A stretch of DNA of 64,000 nt from Fistularia commersonii (lineage: Eukaryota; Chordata; Actinopteri; Syngnathiformes; Fistulariidae). The notes under the pieces are model-generated. The model saw only the letters and a list, made by a program, of their open reading frames with translations, did no database searches and had not been told where the DNA came from. Made by a program: the position numbers and the translations under genes. This document shows positions 1 to 12,100 of this stretch, piece after piece. The DNA is taken from contig JBBMNZ010000002.1 of assembly GCA_037954325.1 (NCBI GenBank), positions 12,943,679-13,007,678 of the forward strand, read 5' to 3'. Every line of letters begins with the position of its first letter. Position 1 is the first letter of the stretch.

Positions 1-425
1 CATTGATCTCCCTGGGCATCGTCCTGAGTGTTCCTGTAAATGCCTGTAAGGGTCGTTCCTTGGTATCATTTAAAGCCTGTTGAAAAACGTAATCTTACAT
101 TAAACTCGATTTCCACATATAAAAGACCACTGCCATTTTACATGAATGTAAAACTAACTTCTAGGATCGTTCATAAATTAAATGTTTTTACATAAGGTTT
201 TTATGAAGTCCAACCTGAAAGCCATTGCAGCTTTACTCCGTCTGTAAACAGCTATTTGTTGACAAATGTAGCATATTGGTCTGACTATTTAAGTAATGAA
301 CATAGCGCTATATCATATTGTGAATTCTATGTATAACTTTGCCTTAGTGAATTTTCTAAAGAATGAAAAACTACAAATTTTTCTGTTTACCAATTTTGCT
401 CTAATCTGTCTCCATTTATTTACAG
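1..425 (+). other. Intron of slc35f3 (3' part)
   Basis: AT-rich sequence ending in a pyrimidine-rich acceptor (TTTATTTACAG) at 415-425. I see no other exon or repeat in it. Confidence 0.6.
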
Positions 426-667
426 TGGTGGACTTCTACACATGTGAAATCCATTTCAACACAGTGCGTCTCATTGCCGTATTCATCATTTGCCTGGGCT
501 TCCTCATGCTGCTCTTACCAGAGGACTGGGACCAGTGTATCATTCAGCTCAGCACCAGACTGCGTAAACGCGATGAACCAGCAGAGGGCAGTGCAGAGGC
601 AGGAGCCGCCACGGGGCTCAATTGGAGAGGCCGAGGCAGGACCTCCATGTCAACATTTGCACACTGA
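426..667 (+). CDS. slc35f3: SLC35F-family transporter, last coding exon (probably slc35f3)
   Basis: This is the 3' coding exon of a multi-pass drug/metabolite-transporter-superfamily protein. It follows a splice acceptor (AG at 424-425) and ends at TGA 665-667; the rest of the gene lies left of the window. It encodes the last transmembrane helix (LIAVFIICLGFLMLLLPEDW) and a cytosolic basic tail containing DEPAEG, which matches the C-terminus of the SLC35F3/F4 pair. Human SLC35F3 has been reported to transport thiamine. F3 is preferred over F4 because tarbp1, its neighbour on human 1q42, lies 5 kb away; the exon alone cannot separate the two paralogues. The gene converges on the GPCR to its right. 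The open frame left of 424 is intron. Confidence 0.72.
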
Positions 668-2558
668 CTCCATGAAATGTTAGCATAAACGCAGACGTAC
701 ACACTCCGATTGAGACAGCTTACTGTCAATGTTGCCACATCTGGTCACTACATCCTGGCTGATGCTCTGCTCTGCTCATGCAGCCTCCCGGGTGAAAAGT
801 TTTGAACTGCCTCTCATATGTTACATTTTTGGCTTTGGGGGAAGATTGTGTATCAGTCATTCATTCGCTGTCCATTCCACTCAGAATTTATCAGAGTTGG
901 TGCATGGACTTATATCAGATGTAATCTTCTGACCAAATGACCAGATATTACTCAATATGATACATTTTATGTACCTCCTAATCGTTCCATTTGGTTCCCT
1001 ACGTTGTTAAACCTGGGAAGACTTACCATCTTGCCTGATATTTTTTCAGCTCTGTAGAAAAAAGGCCTAACATGTTTTCAACTTGCTGGCTTCGAAATGT
1101 ACACATTTACACACTTACTGATCCAAAGAAGAATGCCTAAAAATGCTGAATGCCTGAAAACAAAAAAGGGAGTCCTAGAGTCACATCCCTCAGGTTTAAC
1201 TTCATGACAAATACCTTCCCTTGTTTGCACTGTACATAGCTATAATTCACACCTTGGATGTCCTGGAGCTGTCGACAAGATGTGCTCCTCTGGTGTGAAG
1301 GGACCTGTCTGGATATCTGAGCATCAATCTGAGCTGGAGAAGCTTTTGCTGCACCTTCTGGTCCAGTCAGCTGAAGGAAGTCTGATCCTTTTTGACCATC
1401 CTGATTGGCCCCCTGTGGTTGTGGTTTCCTGGGGCTAAAATCCCAAACTGTCAGTGCTGACACCCGTTGGCCAGGCCCACCGTCGTGGTCACGAGATCTT
1501 CAGTCTTATTCCAAACTTTCCACCGCGTGAGCCTTGGATTGTCATTAGCAGGTGTTTTCGGTTCATCCATGAAAGCAGATCTTACTTGTTATTGATTATT
1601 CATGACTCATATCTAGAGTAATTCCAATATTTGGATGGAAAAAAAAACCAAGCACATTTAAAATAATTTATAAAAATTCAATTGGGCCTTTTTAAAAATA
1701 ATTGAACCATCCATTTAACTATTTTATAAAATACAGATTACTGAGCTGCCCTTTGATTTTTTTTTTCTTATCTGCAGCAATTATCAGTTAAAAATCTTTA
1801 TTTTGGGGGTTTAAGGAGACAATGGGAAGTTTGGGGGAAGGGGGTCAGAGGAGGTGTCCTTGACTGTCAAAAAAGGCACCTTCAAATAAAATGCATCATT
1901 TTTATTATAATGAAAACGTTCTTTAAGTAATTTCTGTTTACACATTACAATAGCTCAAATAGAAAAAAAGGGTTTCCCCAATACCTGATTTCATTGATCA
2001 CATCTCCAAGGCAAGTTAAAAACCGTTGTGTACCTGAAAGAAATGGAGGCAAACGCCTTGTCAAGCTTCTGGTCTGGAAACTTTGCCTTGTTGTGAATGT
2101 ATGAACATCACTCACCCACATGCTCGCTATGTGCTATCTGCTTCTTACGGTGCCACCAGACTGCTGCAGAAAGACTCTTAAAATACTAGCCCTCGTGTAT
2201 TCAGTTGCAATCTTTTTTTCTTAAAAGTAGTGTACTTTTTTCTATGGATGCATTTGGTTGCAGACGAACCCACAGGGTCAACAAGTGACATCAGTTGGAC
2301 TATAATGCACACCCTCTATGAGCAGATACAGCTGACAAGTCCACTTCACTGCCTTTTCTTTGTTTTGCAATAGAATACATTAGCACTGTTTCCCATTGTC
2401 ATTCTCTATGACAATAAATAATAATATTGTATTCCTCTGGAATTATCGCTAGACATAAATGTAAACCTTTGTAAGGAATGATGATTTTTACACTGAGATG
2501 AAACATATGATTATCACATTTGAGGAAGAACTATTAAGAGTGTGAATAAAACGATGGC
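668..2558 (+). other. 3' UTR and downstream flank of slc35f3
   Basis: No plausible coding exon on either strand. AATAAA signals on the plus strand lie at 1885-1890, 2413-2418 and 2545-2550, so the mature 3' end could be at any of these. The ORF on the minus strand around 1137-1463 has no splice context or recognisable homology. Confidence 0.5.
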
Positions 2559-2564
2559 TTTATT
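2559..2564 (-). promoter_or_regulatory. Poly(A) signal of the GPCR gene
   Basis: AATAAA on the minus strand, 126 bp beyond the GPCR stop codon. It is only 8 bp from a plus-strand AATAAA (2545-2550) that could end slc35f3, so the two convergent transcripts may abut or overlap. Confidence 0.5.
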
Positions 2565-2689
2565 AGATCTTCTGTTGGGTGTCTTCAAGTGTAATCACAT
2601 GTACTATATAAAAAAATCTTTTCAATACATTGATTGTGCAGGTTTCTTTTTTTCCCCCCCTTTTCTTAGTTCGGCTTCGAAAAAAGAGA

Positions 2690-5249
2690 CTAACAAACAT
2701 CATGTTCCACTCTCACAGTTATCTGACCATAGAAGAAAGTTGCCTGCCGCTCCTTTGTCAGACCAGAGAAAGGCAGTCTTCCACCCTCATGTGGCCGAGA
2801 AGGCACCTGCAGGCAGTCAACCGTCCTGTCATGCCCAGAGTTTTGCAAGATAGCGCAGGGCGGGGGGGTGTATTCAGAGTGACACAGCGTGCAACGCTGC
2901 CCGTTTGATTGACGGATGAACTCTGAGCTCACAGTAAAAACAGAGGAACAATACTTTGATTCCTCATAGCTCTCGGTCCTGGACGGTGGACCGGGATGGT
3001 TGGTGGTCAGAGTGCAAGGGTCACTACTCGTGCCCTCGTAACCCTCCTGTCTGACCTCCCTTTCCCTGCTGACCGCGACCCCCAGGCGGTCTCTCAGCTT
3101 CTGTCTCAGTCCCTGAAGCGCGCCCTGGAAGCGCTTGCTGAGCAGCGCGTACAGCAGTGGGTTGATGTCAGAGTTAAGCAGCACCAGCCAATATGAAAAG
3201 GTGATGGCAGAGGGCGGCACGAGGCTGGCTTGGCGGGATATTGCCGTTTCTGTGGCTTGAACCAGAGCTACTCCAATGTAAGGCGTCCAGCACAGGAAAA
3301 AGGCCGAGATGACCAGGAAGAGGCGCACAACCCCATGGGTGTTGTGAGGCTGGCAGGCACTCTGAGAGAAGAGGGAGAGCAGACGTCTAGATGAAGAGCT
3401 TGTCAGCTCTGTGGTGGAAGCAGGGTAAGTGGAGGTGCCACAGTTTCCGTCGTCCCTGCTGAAATGTGATATGATATTTCCACTCACATGAAACAAGAGT
3501 TCAGCGGGGCTGTGCTGCCTCCCGCAGTACTGTTGAGACGGATGGACCGTAGGGAAGGCAGAACTTGGATCCTGGCTGCGTGTGACAGAGCCCTCCAGAG
3601 TGTGAATCCTCCTGGCATGGCTTCGGGCAACCTTGACAATGTTCACATAGCAGAAGAGAATGACGACGGCCGGCACGAGGTATGAGAGCGCGGCCATTAG
3701 AGCTGTGTAGCTGGGACTGCTGGCCCAGTTGACCGCGCAGCTGTACATCGGTACCACGTAGCTGACAGAGCTCCAGCCCAGCAGAGGTGGGCAGCTGGTG
3801 GCCAGAGCCTGCAGCCAGATCCACAGTACCACGGCACAGGTCCTCCACAGAGTGCAGCGGGAGGTGTAGCGCAGGCAGTTTATGATGGAGTGGTAACGGT
3901 CGAGAGCAATGGCCGCTATCGTCAGTACAGATGCGGTGCAGTACACGGAGGAGGTGTAACCCACGTACGAACACAGGTCCTGTTTAACCGAGAGAGAGCA
4001 ACACGTCAGCAGCAAACATAAGGGCCGCGCTGGCTGCAGAAATGAATCATTGATACTGTGACGTACAGCGCAGTGTACCCATCCATGGCTCATTATGGAC
4101 AACGCCACGAAAGGCATGACTCCGACGCCCACCAGGAGGTCACTGATGGCCAGGTTTATGATGAGCACCGATGTCACGCAGTGGAAAGTCTTGGTGGCGG
4201 CCACAATGATTATTACAAGTATGTTACCTGTACAAAAACACATCGGTTGACAGAGCTGGTGACTGTATCCTTAAATTGGGAGTCAATTAGTACATTCATC
4301 CATCTATTATCTACCGCTTATCCTACATAGGGTCACAGGGGATGCCGGAGCCTATCCACGCTTCCATCGGGCAAGGGGCGGAGTACACCGAGGACTGGTC
4401 GCCAGTCAATTGCAATTGCATCCTGGCATTTTTTCAAATTTTCCATTTAAGTTTTTTGCACTATGGGAGTGCAAAAAAAAAACACATACACAGGAAGGGC
4501 ATGGAAATTTCACATAGAAAGGTCCCCTGTCGGAATCAAACGAGGGTCCTTTGTGCTGAGAGGCAAAAAGCACAAACTACTATGCCATCGTGCTGCCATC
4601 AATTAGTACATTTATAGGTGAAAAATATTTTAAGTGTCAATATTAGTGTCATGGAAGGAATATGGCCTGAAACATTTACCATTGAATAGAAATTAAAACT
4701 GTATTTTATGCAATTCAGTGCCTCATTTCCATAGTTATGTTCAAACAGATTCCTAATATCTAAAATTGGGTCCATATCTTGTACTTCTATTTTCATTAGG
4801 AAATATGATAACAATAATTAAGTTTTCTGAAACATTTAAGTAAAAAATAACAATTATAACATAGGCAGATTCAGCGATAATGAGGCTGTTTTGGGAATAC
4901 AAAGTTAGAATTTTAAGCCAAGACTTTATAAAACCAGGGAATTTTAGTGAACAGAAGCAAAAGGCAACATGGTGATGAAATGGCTTTATCACAAGAATTT
5001 CGCATCGGTACGGACGAAAGATAATAAAAACATATCTGAGTCAGAACACATAATACATAACCGCATGTGTATGTACGTGTGCATACCTGTCACAGCGCCC
5101 AAACACATCAGCACCAGCAGGATCTCCAGCAGGAGCCGAGTCTGCCAGGTTAAGCCGGCTCCCTGGCCAGCCACCCGGCTTGCATTGACAACTGCCTCTA
5201 CCTGGATTGGAGACTCGGACTCCGACCACTCGACATTCGGGAATTCCAT
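2690..5249 (-). CDS. Orphan class A (rhodopsin-family) GPCR, three exons, 537 aa
   Basis: Coding exons are 5249-5087, 4227-4067 and 3979-2690; the splice phases agree and total 1614 nt. The first intron splits the TM1 Gly-Asn (CLGAVTGNILVII) and the second (87 bp) lies just before TM3. Seven-transmembrane hallmarks are present: Asn in TM1, LAISDLL in TM2, Cys111 before TM3, DRY at 135-137, Trp in TM4, a Cys in ECL2, Pro in TM5, FFLCWTPY in TM6 and NPLLY in TM7. ICL3 is long and Ser-rich, and a tail of more than 130 residues follows TM7. A possible N-glycosylation site (NAS) precedes TM1. The ligand and exact orthologue are not recognised. TM4-ECL2 (PPLLGWSS, SPSYT) recalls GPR161/GPR101-type orphans, but that resemblance is loose. 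The start is the ATG at 5249 opening a short N-terminus. Confidence 0.85.
4297..4598. mobile_element. Fish retroposon insertion in GPCR intron 1, with 14-bp target duplication
   Basis: The element starts with CATCCATCTATTATCTACCG and ends in GTGCTGCCA. It carries the tract around GGACTGGTCGCCAGTCAAT that is familiar from a very common teleost interspersed repeat. It is bounded by identical 14-bp copies of TCAATTAGTACATT at 4283-4296 and 4599-4612, which I read as a target-site duplication. The copy is diverged and non-coding. The exact family name cannot be assigned from memory. Confidence 0.7.
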
Positions 5250-5710
5250 ACTCCTCTGAGAAACTGCACTCTTCAGCCCATGAGTGACAAGTGAACACTT
5301 GACGGGAAATCAAGATAATCAGTACCAAACGAACTCCATCTCCTCCTCCTCCTCCTCCTCTGCCCTGGATGGTCACCAGGTGAACTGAACTGCCTGTCTC
5401 CTTTGGAGGGGTGGGGTGTGAATATATGAGGATCAACTATAGTCTCAATCTCCTCCTCCTGCCATCACTGTTTGAGGATTTGCCATCATGTATAAGTAAA
5501 GATACAGAATAGATACTGTTTTTATTTTATTGTCAAAAGATTTTGAAGTTAAAACACAAAAAGTAGTTAAAAAAACTAACAATTAAAGCTGTGAGTAAAA
5601 TATATTCCTATTAAGGAAGGCAATACATTGTATATTTATTATGTTAACTCTGAGGGAAGATGATCGCGTCACATGTAAATACTGCAACTTTACATCGGCA
5701 GATTTCTCCT
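5250..5710. other. GPCR 5' flank and tarbp1 3' UTR
   Basis: Contains a short (TCC)n tract at about 5338-5360 in the GPCR 5' side. Minus-strand AATAAA signals for tarbp1 lie at 5521-5526, 5526-5531 and 5635-5640. No coding exon is visible, so tarbp1 and the GPCR are in tandem less than 0.5 kb apart. Confidence 0.55.
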
Positions 5711-8700
5711 TTACGGCTGTCTTGAGATTCTGTCATTTGAGCCAGATGTCAGATGTTGGCGTGTGTATTCCCAAATTAGCAAGGCAGCACTGACATGCAC
5801 GTTAAGTGAACGGATGATCCCTTGCTGGGGGATTTCCACACATACATCCAGCAGCTGGAGCAAGTTGGCAGGAATACCTTCCCGCTCATTACTGTGGAGA
5901 CAAGAGATGTAGAGCATATTTGTACAAAAACATCAGTACAAAACATATTCATAATTCTGTATTTTTGAATTATTGAACACTTATTCTATAGCTTCTACAA
6001 CAAAACTACTCATGGAGGTCATGCCTGTCTTTCGAAGAATAGTTTGACACCATTAAATGAGATGTTTTACAATCCACATACATGGAATGTTGCTTTGCGG
6101 GCAAGTGAAATGCCACCTCTTAAATAGCAGTATGTGAGTTTAAAGGTTTTTTGAGCGTTTGTCTTTCTACTCACTTGAAAGTTTGTACTAACTAAATGCT
6201 GTTGTTGGAAGCTTGAGCTTTGTCATTCTAAGGGTGTTTCCTAATACTGGCCCGAGAGCACAAGTTCCATTTGTCTCGAATGCTTTCACGTGCACAAAAA
6301 GCTGTGAATGTTGTGGATTTTGCTCTGATGTCTATATTTATGGCTACTGCAGCGAGGCCGCAGTATTACATCACTGTTTTATTGCAATCAGCTTCACAGA
6401 AAGCTGTCAGTTTGCTACCAGCAGCAGTTTCAACACGCTTATGTGTTGTCTGAAAAAAACTAAAAAACGATAAAGGTATTGAAATGTAAGTAAAAAGTCA
6501 AAACCTTGAAATCCACCGCACAATAAAGATTTCCTTTTCACAACAAGTAAAATGTTTGTCAATCTATAAACCTCAGTCTGAACCTGACCCCTAACATGCG
6601 ATTGTGTTTGTGTTTTTAATTTCAGCTTTCCTTCTGCTTAACGATAACAATGAGTTAATTCAAGAACCCTTGTTTTTGATGGTATAGAAAATCTGTCTTT
6701 CTGTGGTCTGCACAATAATTAGGAGGGGCCTCTTTGAACTGATGACTCATAAGTGCAGTCTGCAATCAGCCGAGGATATACAGAGGGTCCATCAGTGTGA
6801 GACAGGAAAGTCAAACATTAAAAGGTAATGAGGGTGGCCTCCGATGGGTCTACAGCAGGTGCCACAAACAACGAAAGCATGATTTGATGAAAATCATCGG
6901 GAGTACAATGGAGTGAGATAATAGCAAGAGATTAGGGTGGAACCACGCTGTGCCAGACTGAGCACGGCCCGGGAAGCACTGGCGGTTCGCTCATATAGTG
7001 TGTTCAGTCTAACAGTGCTACTCACACCTCTGCAACTCAACAAGGCGAAACAAAGTGGGACACCTAGAGAGATGTGATAATTATTAATTCTCTCTCTGTC
7101 TGTGGCCCGTTTGCATGACGGAATTAGCTTTAAAAGACGAGGTTGAATCAATGGATCTTTCGGTAATACGGTGACTCAAACTACCGTCGACGAGGATTGT
7201 GGTGCTGCAACAGCCACCATTTTCTTATGTTGCTTTGTGTTATTAATTTCCTGGCCTCCTTTCCTGTGGGAGAGCCAATTACTACCCAGCAAGTCCTAAC
7301 ATGAAGTAGAGCAGAGTGCACCTGGCCCCGCAGGAAAACACTAAACAAGTGCGATAAAGTTAAATAACCTTGTCAGCTTACTCCTCTATCTCTTGGAGTC
7401 GCTGTATGAAGGTGGCCGCCTGGATTAAAAAAAAAAAAAACAAGACTAGCGCAGAATTTCAATGGGAGCGTCATACCCCAAAAGAAGCAGCGTTTTCTCA
7501 GGAAAGTGGTAGTGTTGGAGGCTCTGACTGTTGGCCGTTTGCTCCACACCGACGATACAATAACCCTCGTTCTTCTTCACCTGCAGGAAGTCAGTGAGCT
7601 CTAATGGTTTCACCTGAAGGGCAGATTGATACAGTTTAGGAATTTACAGTAGAAATGCAAAATATTGAACAGTTCAGTGTTTAAGACATCAATTTAACAA
7701 AATAGACACTAAATAGTGTTGTTATTGTCACATTAGGTTGTGCCCCTGTGAGCGGCAGTTCCGGAGTCAAATAAGAATTTTCAAAATTTCCCCTCTGATA
7801 CTGAAATTTATCTTGTTTTTGAAGACTACAATCGATGATAATGAGTACTACATTTATTTTGGAAAAGGGGGCAGGTTGGCTCATTATTGAACGTGGCGTC
7901 TGAATGATATATAGCTATCAATCAATAAGAACAAACGAAATATTAAACATAAAACCCCCTGAGCTGCCAGACCCACAATTTTAGCTAAAATCAAAACTTC
8001 ATGATTGGAACTGGCTATTAAAAGCAGAGTAGACATGTAGACAAGTGTTGCTTGGGACTTTATGGAAGATGCTGCCACTTCTCTGTATTTCTTGTGGGGA
8101 AAAGCTATTATAGAGGAAGAGTAGAAATCATGGTCAGCGGAGTGAAAGGTAAAGCACTTCACCTCCACCAGTGGAAGCCACAGCTCAGATGACACACTCA
8201 GGGACTGAAAGTGTTTGTCAGTAATGTGTCGGAGGCTGTCCAGAACCAGAGCGCTGGCCCCAAAGATCTCACAGGTCCTGCACAGGCCTACAGAAGTATC
8301 AGAAGAAAGACTAACCAAAGTGCTCTCTATCTGAATGCATGATATAAATAAGTATGTTTTCAATTCAATAAAATAACTTTAAGCAACACTTTCTAGGACT
8401 TCTCAATGAAGAAAAGAGATTCCTTCTATAAGTCTACATTTTTTATGATGTTTGATAAAGGCTTTATGAGGGGGTGCCAGAGAAAGATGGATATTGTCCT
8501 TTGTTGCAGCAATGAATCTACAGCTCCAGAAGCAACAAAGGGGAAAAAGCGATTGCTGCAATTGCAATCAAGTGGCCTATTTCAGATCTGAAAAGCTAAT
8601 ATTCTCAGTTATATCACAGAGCTCCAATATTAGTCTTCAAAATTGGTCTTTAAATCTATAAACAAATTCTCATTGAACTGAGTCATTATCATGTGAGACA

Positions 8701-9103
8701 ACACCACTGAAGCACATATGTGTAGAAGATTGTAGTGTGAAAAGCTGTATCTTTCCTGTGTAAACCATGATAAGAGTAACCAAGAGACAGTCTAGTGACA
8801 TCCATTGATAGTGACTCCATTGAGACTGTTGGAGCCTGAAATTACATAATTATTACTTCAATTCTCTAGAATAAACTTGCCTATAAATAGCCTTCTCTTC
8901 TGCATTTCTGTGCTTACCTCCTAAATTGGTGGGTTTGTCTATAAGTGAGGCAACTACCACCAGAGCGCCGTGCAGTTTGCCCAGCCGAGCGACTCTCTTC
9001 TGTGACACCAGCTGAAGCTCCGGGTCCTGGTCCTGAATCCCCAATCTCCATGGGGTGATCTTTTTCTGCACATCAGTCCAGCGCTCTTCCTTATCCTCGT
9101 CAC
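5711..9103 (-). other. tarbp1: SPOUT (TrmH-like) catalytic exons of tarbp1
   Basis: The last four exons (9103-8918, 8287-8163, 7613-7477, 5891-5711) encode the knotted SPOUT fold. Motif 1 is [18 protein letters not shown], including the conserved Asn and Arg. Motif 2 is LLLGNEREGIP. Motif 3 is [19 protein letters not shown], which forms the trefoil knot and SAM pocket in this family. All three motifs are intact, so an active enzyme is expected. The product ends RISRQP about 20 residues after the conserved IWEYTRQ. Confidence 0.9.
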
Positions 9104-12100
9104 CTGAAAGATATAGGCACCGTGAAGACTCCAATCCAAAGGGTCCAATCCATTGTAACACCTTTGTCGTGTCACTGAACTTTTGTCTTGCTGGATCCAG
9201 TCTCCAGGCTGGAGCTGACTCAGGTCAGGAGCAGGATTCCTCAAAGGAAAAGTTGGATTTTCAGAGAAACATGAAAACTTGTCAAACTTCCGGGGCGGAA
9301 TCCACTCATCTTCAGCCACCCCTGACAGACAGGGAAATGTATGGAAAATGGTCTAGGGAAGGAGGAGGGAGTATGTTACTAAATCATTTAAACTCATTTA
9401 AGAACAATTATTTCAGGTTCCATCTAAGCAGCTGAAACACACCTCTACACTGTAATCCCTGATTGGGTCGAAGGCACCAAAGAGGAAGTGCTCTTGAATC
9501 CTAATCCAGTTTTTGTTGGCATTTCTAAAATGGTAAAGAGTTGTGTTCTTAAAGAATCTCTGTATTAAAACACAGTGGAGCATTTAGCAAATATTGTGGC
9601 TTTCCCGTTCTTACCCGGTGTTCTGCATGGCCTCAGCCTGGTTCAGACAGGCCATGACTACAGTTGAAAGTGCTTGGAAACCATCAGCCCCCGCCTCACC
9701 TCGGACCTCTACCAAACCCCACAACCTCTTCAGGGCCAGCAGGGCATAGAGGCGTACGCTGAAGTTGTGGTTAAAGCACCATTGCAGGATGATGCCCACG
9801 GCTTTGACCAAGTGCATGGCCTTAAATGCACAGAGAGGCACATGTTATAGATACAAAGGAGGAATGTACAAAATAAAAAGCTGTTTGAACTGAGAAACAT
9901 TTACCGGATCTTTAAGTGATGGAATGATGACGCTAAAATGCACAAGGACTGACAGGAAGGTGCAGATGCTCGTCTTGGTTCGTTCTTGATTCTGCACATG
10001 TAGAAAGGGACTGTGAAAATTACTGTTCAGTTTGAGTCAAATTCAATTTTCTGGCAGAAGTGCCCACAAGGGAGAGTTCACCATGTGAAAGCAGGCCCAG
10101 AAGCTGTCCATGTGTTGAGGATAGCGAACAAGGATCAGAATCATTGTCCATTCGATCAGGTACTTGACTGAAGCCTGGTTACTGCAGAACCCAGCCTCGA
10201 AGACCCTGTTCAGCAAAAACGACACGAAACTCTGGACAGACACACATATAACATATGTTACCATTTTGCTGGTGAACCCTAGATCTTTAACACACATGCT
10301 CATTTGCCATTTATTAATAGTGGTCAATATTGTACATTTGATTATCAAAATAAATACTCATGGGTTTTCATAGGAAAACTTTGTCCAAAACAATTAATAG
10401 GATTCTTATGTAATAAATGACAAAACAATATTTATGTATTCCATGTTACTGAATACTCAAATATAGCATTTACTATACATGACTGGTTTGTGAGAGTCTT
10501 GAGGAAGGCCGGTCTAGAGCCTATTCTACCATTCTTCTATCCATATAAACCTGGGAGTTGTAAAATTACTGCCCCACAAAAGACAACAGACCTCATGGGT
10601 AAATTAATTAGGGTGGCAATAAATGTCAGTCAACCAGTGCACTTGTAGGTCAAGAAGAGGTTGACATGATGATATCTTTGCTGCCTATGATATACCCAGG
10701 GAAAAAATTGCAATCACCACAAATTCACAAATACAGACTGACTTTTTTTGTTCGATGGCGAAATACATTGATAAGTGGGAGACGGTTTTGGAAGTAGGTT
10801 TATAAATTCACATGCTTGGGGAAATTACATGAACAATAAAGAAGCAATGGCCTTCACAAACCTCCATCATGTAACTCTGATCTATTCAGCGCCTTAATCT
10901 GTAAGGTACAATTTCCTCGAATACAATGTGCTTGTATATTTTGAAAAACCGTTCATGTTTTAGGGATCTGGTCAGCTTTTTTATCTTACCTCTTTGAGCT
11001 TGGGCAGCAATAGGAGCAGTGTCTGCCATATCCTGTTTTTAACACGGTGCTGCAGCGAATTGCTGTAGTATCGAATTTTTGACTTTGATATGTTCTCATC
11101 CTACAGAGAGACGGTGAAAGCAGGATTTGAAAGGTGAGAATTAATATATTAAATTAAGTAACTGATACCAAAAGTACGTAATAGACAAAAAAGAACTCCA
11201 CGCGTCTCAAGTCACCCAGAGTATTGCATAACAAAAGAGGCATTTGTCTTTTGTGAATAACAAATTAATACGATTTTCCTTGCACATAAAATAGGTTAAT
11301 TAATTATCTTTCACTCATTGAAAAAAATATTTCTCTTGAAGACGGCTCATCTTTGCTGGCTGATAGCAGTAAAATTGACGAGAATTATTAATGTGTTTCT
11401 AGATACATTTGTCATTGTGTGAAACAACCTTTTTCAGCAGAATGACAATGAGTTCTTCCATCAATCTTTCATGCAGTGGGTTAGAAGAATCCAGACGGCT
11501 GAGGAAAGCCAGCACACATGTGCGAGGGAATTGTTCATCCCTATTATCACTGGAAAAAAAGGCAGTTGTTCTTTATCAAAAAGATGTATACTGCAAATAC
11601 CACCAACAGGGTTCAAATTTAAAGTCACGCTCATGATTGAGTGTGACACTGCGGCAACCGTATTTTACCCTGCGATCACAGCATTGGCTGAGCACCCCTC
11701 ATCGAGTTGCTCCACGTATGCTTGGACATCCACGATGAGCCTTTGGAGGATTAATACATGATAAAAAACCCCATTGAAATATACTGAAAAACTAAGTTAA
11801 TGCAGCCATGGTTACCGCTGGTCTCTCCTAAACACTGGTCCATAGACACAAGCCTCTGTGAGCATGTTGCTGTAACTGAAAACACTGGAGAAGCTGGCAT
11901 CATCGAGGCCAGAGCTTTCTTGATGGTCAGGAAGCCAGGTCTGACAACAGTGTTGAAGCAACACACTGAACACTCCACACTTTGACTCTGAGAGCTCCAT
12001 CAATTCAGTGGCGATCTAAAACAAACAAATAAATAAATAAGAGCATTTTAATGTCAATATAATTAGAAAACGTGTTTGATAGAAAGATTCAAGAGGTCAC

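Noticed and set aside
296..425. Upstream part of the open frame leading into the slc35f3 exon (MNIALYHIVN)
   Set aside because: It lies in AT-rich intron before a clear splice acceptor at 424-425 and has no similarity to the transporter family.
1137..1463. 108-aa minus-strand ORF
   Set aside because: No homology that I recognise, no splice context, and it sits in the slc35f3 3' UTR.
3980..4066. In-frame 29-residue insertion before TM3 of the GPCR
   Set aside because: Canonical GT and AG borders and an 87-bp length show it is an intron; removing it restores normal ECL1-TM3 spacing.
9321..9352. Shorter tarbp1 exon beginning at the AG next to 9321
   Set aside because: That acceptor breaks phase with the preceding exon. 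Starting at 9352 restores phase and adds [11 protein letters not shown], which fits the family.
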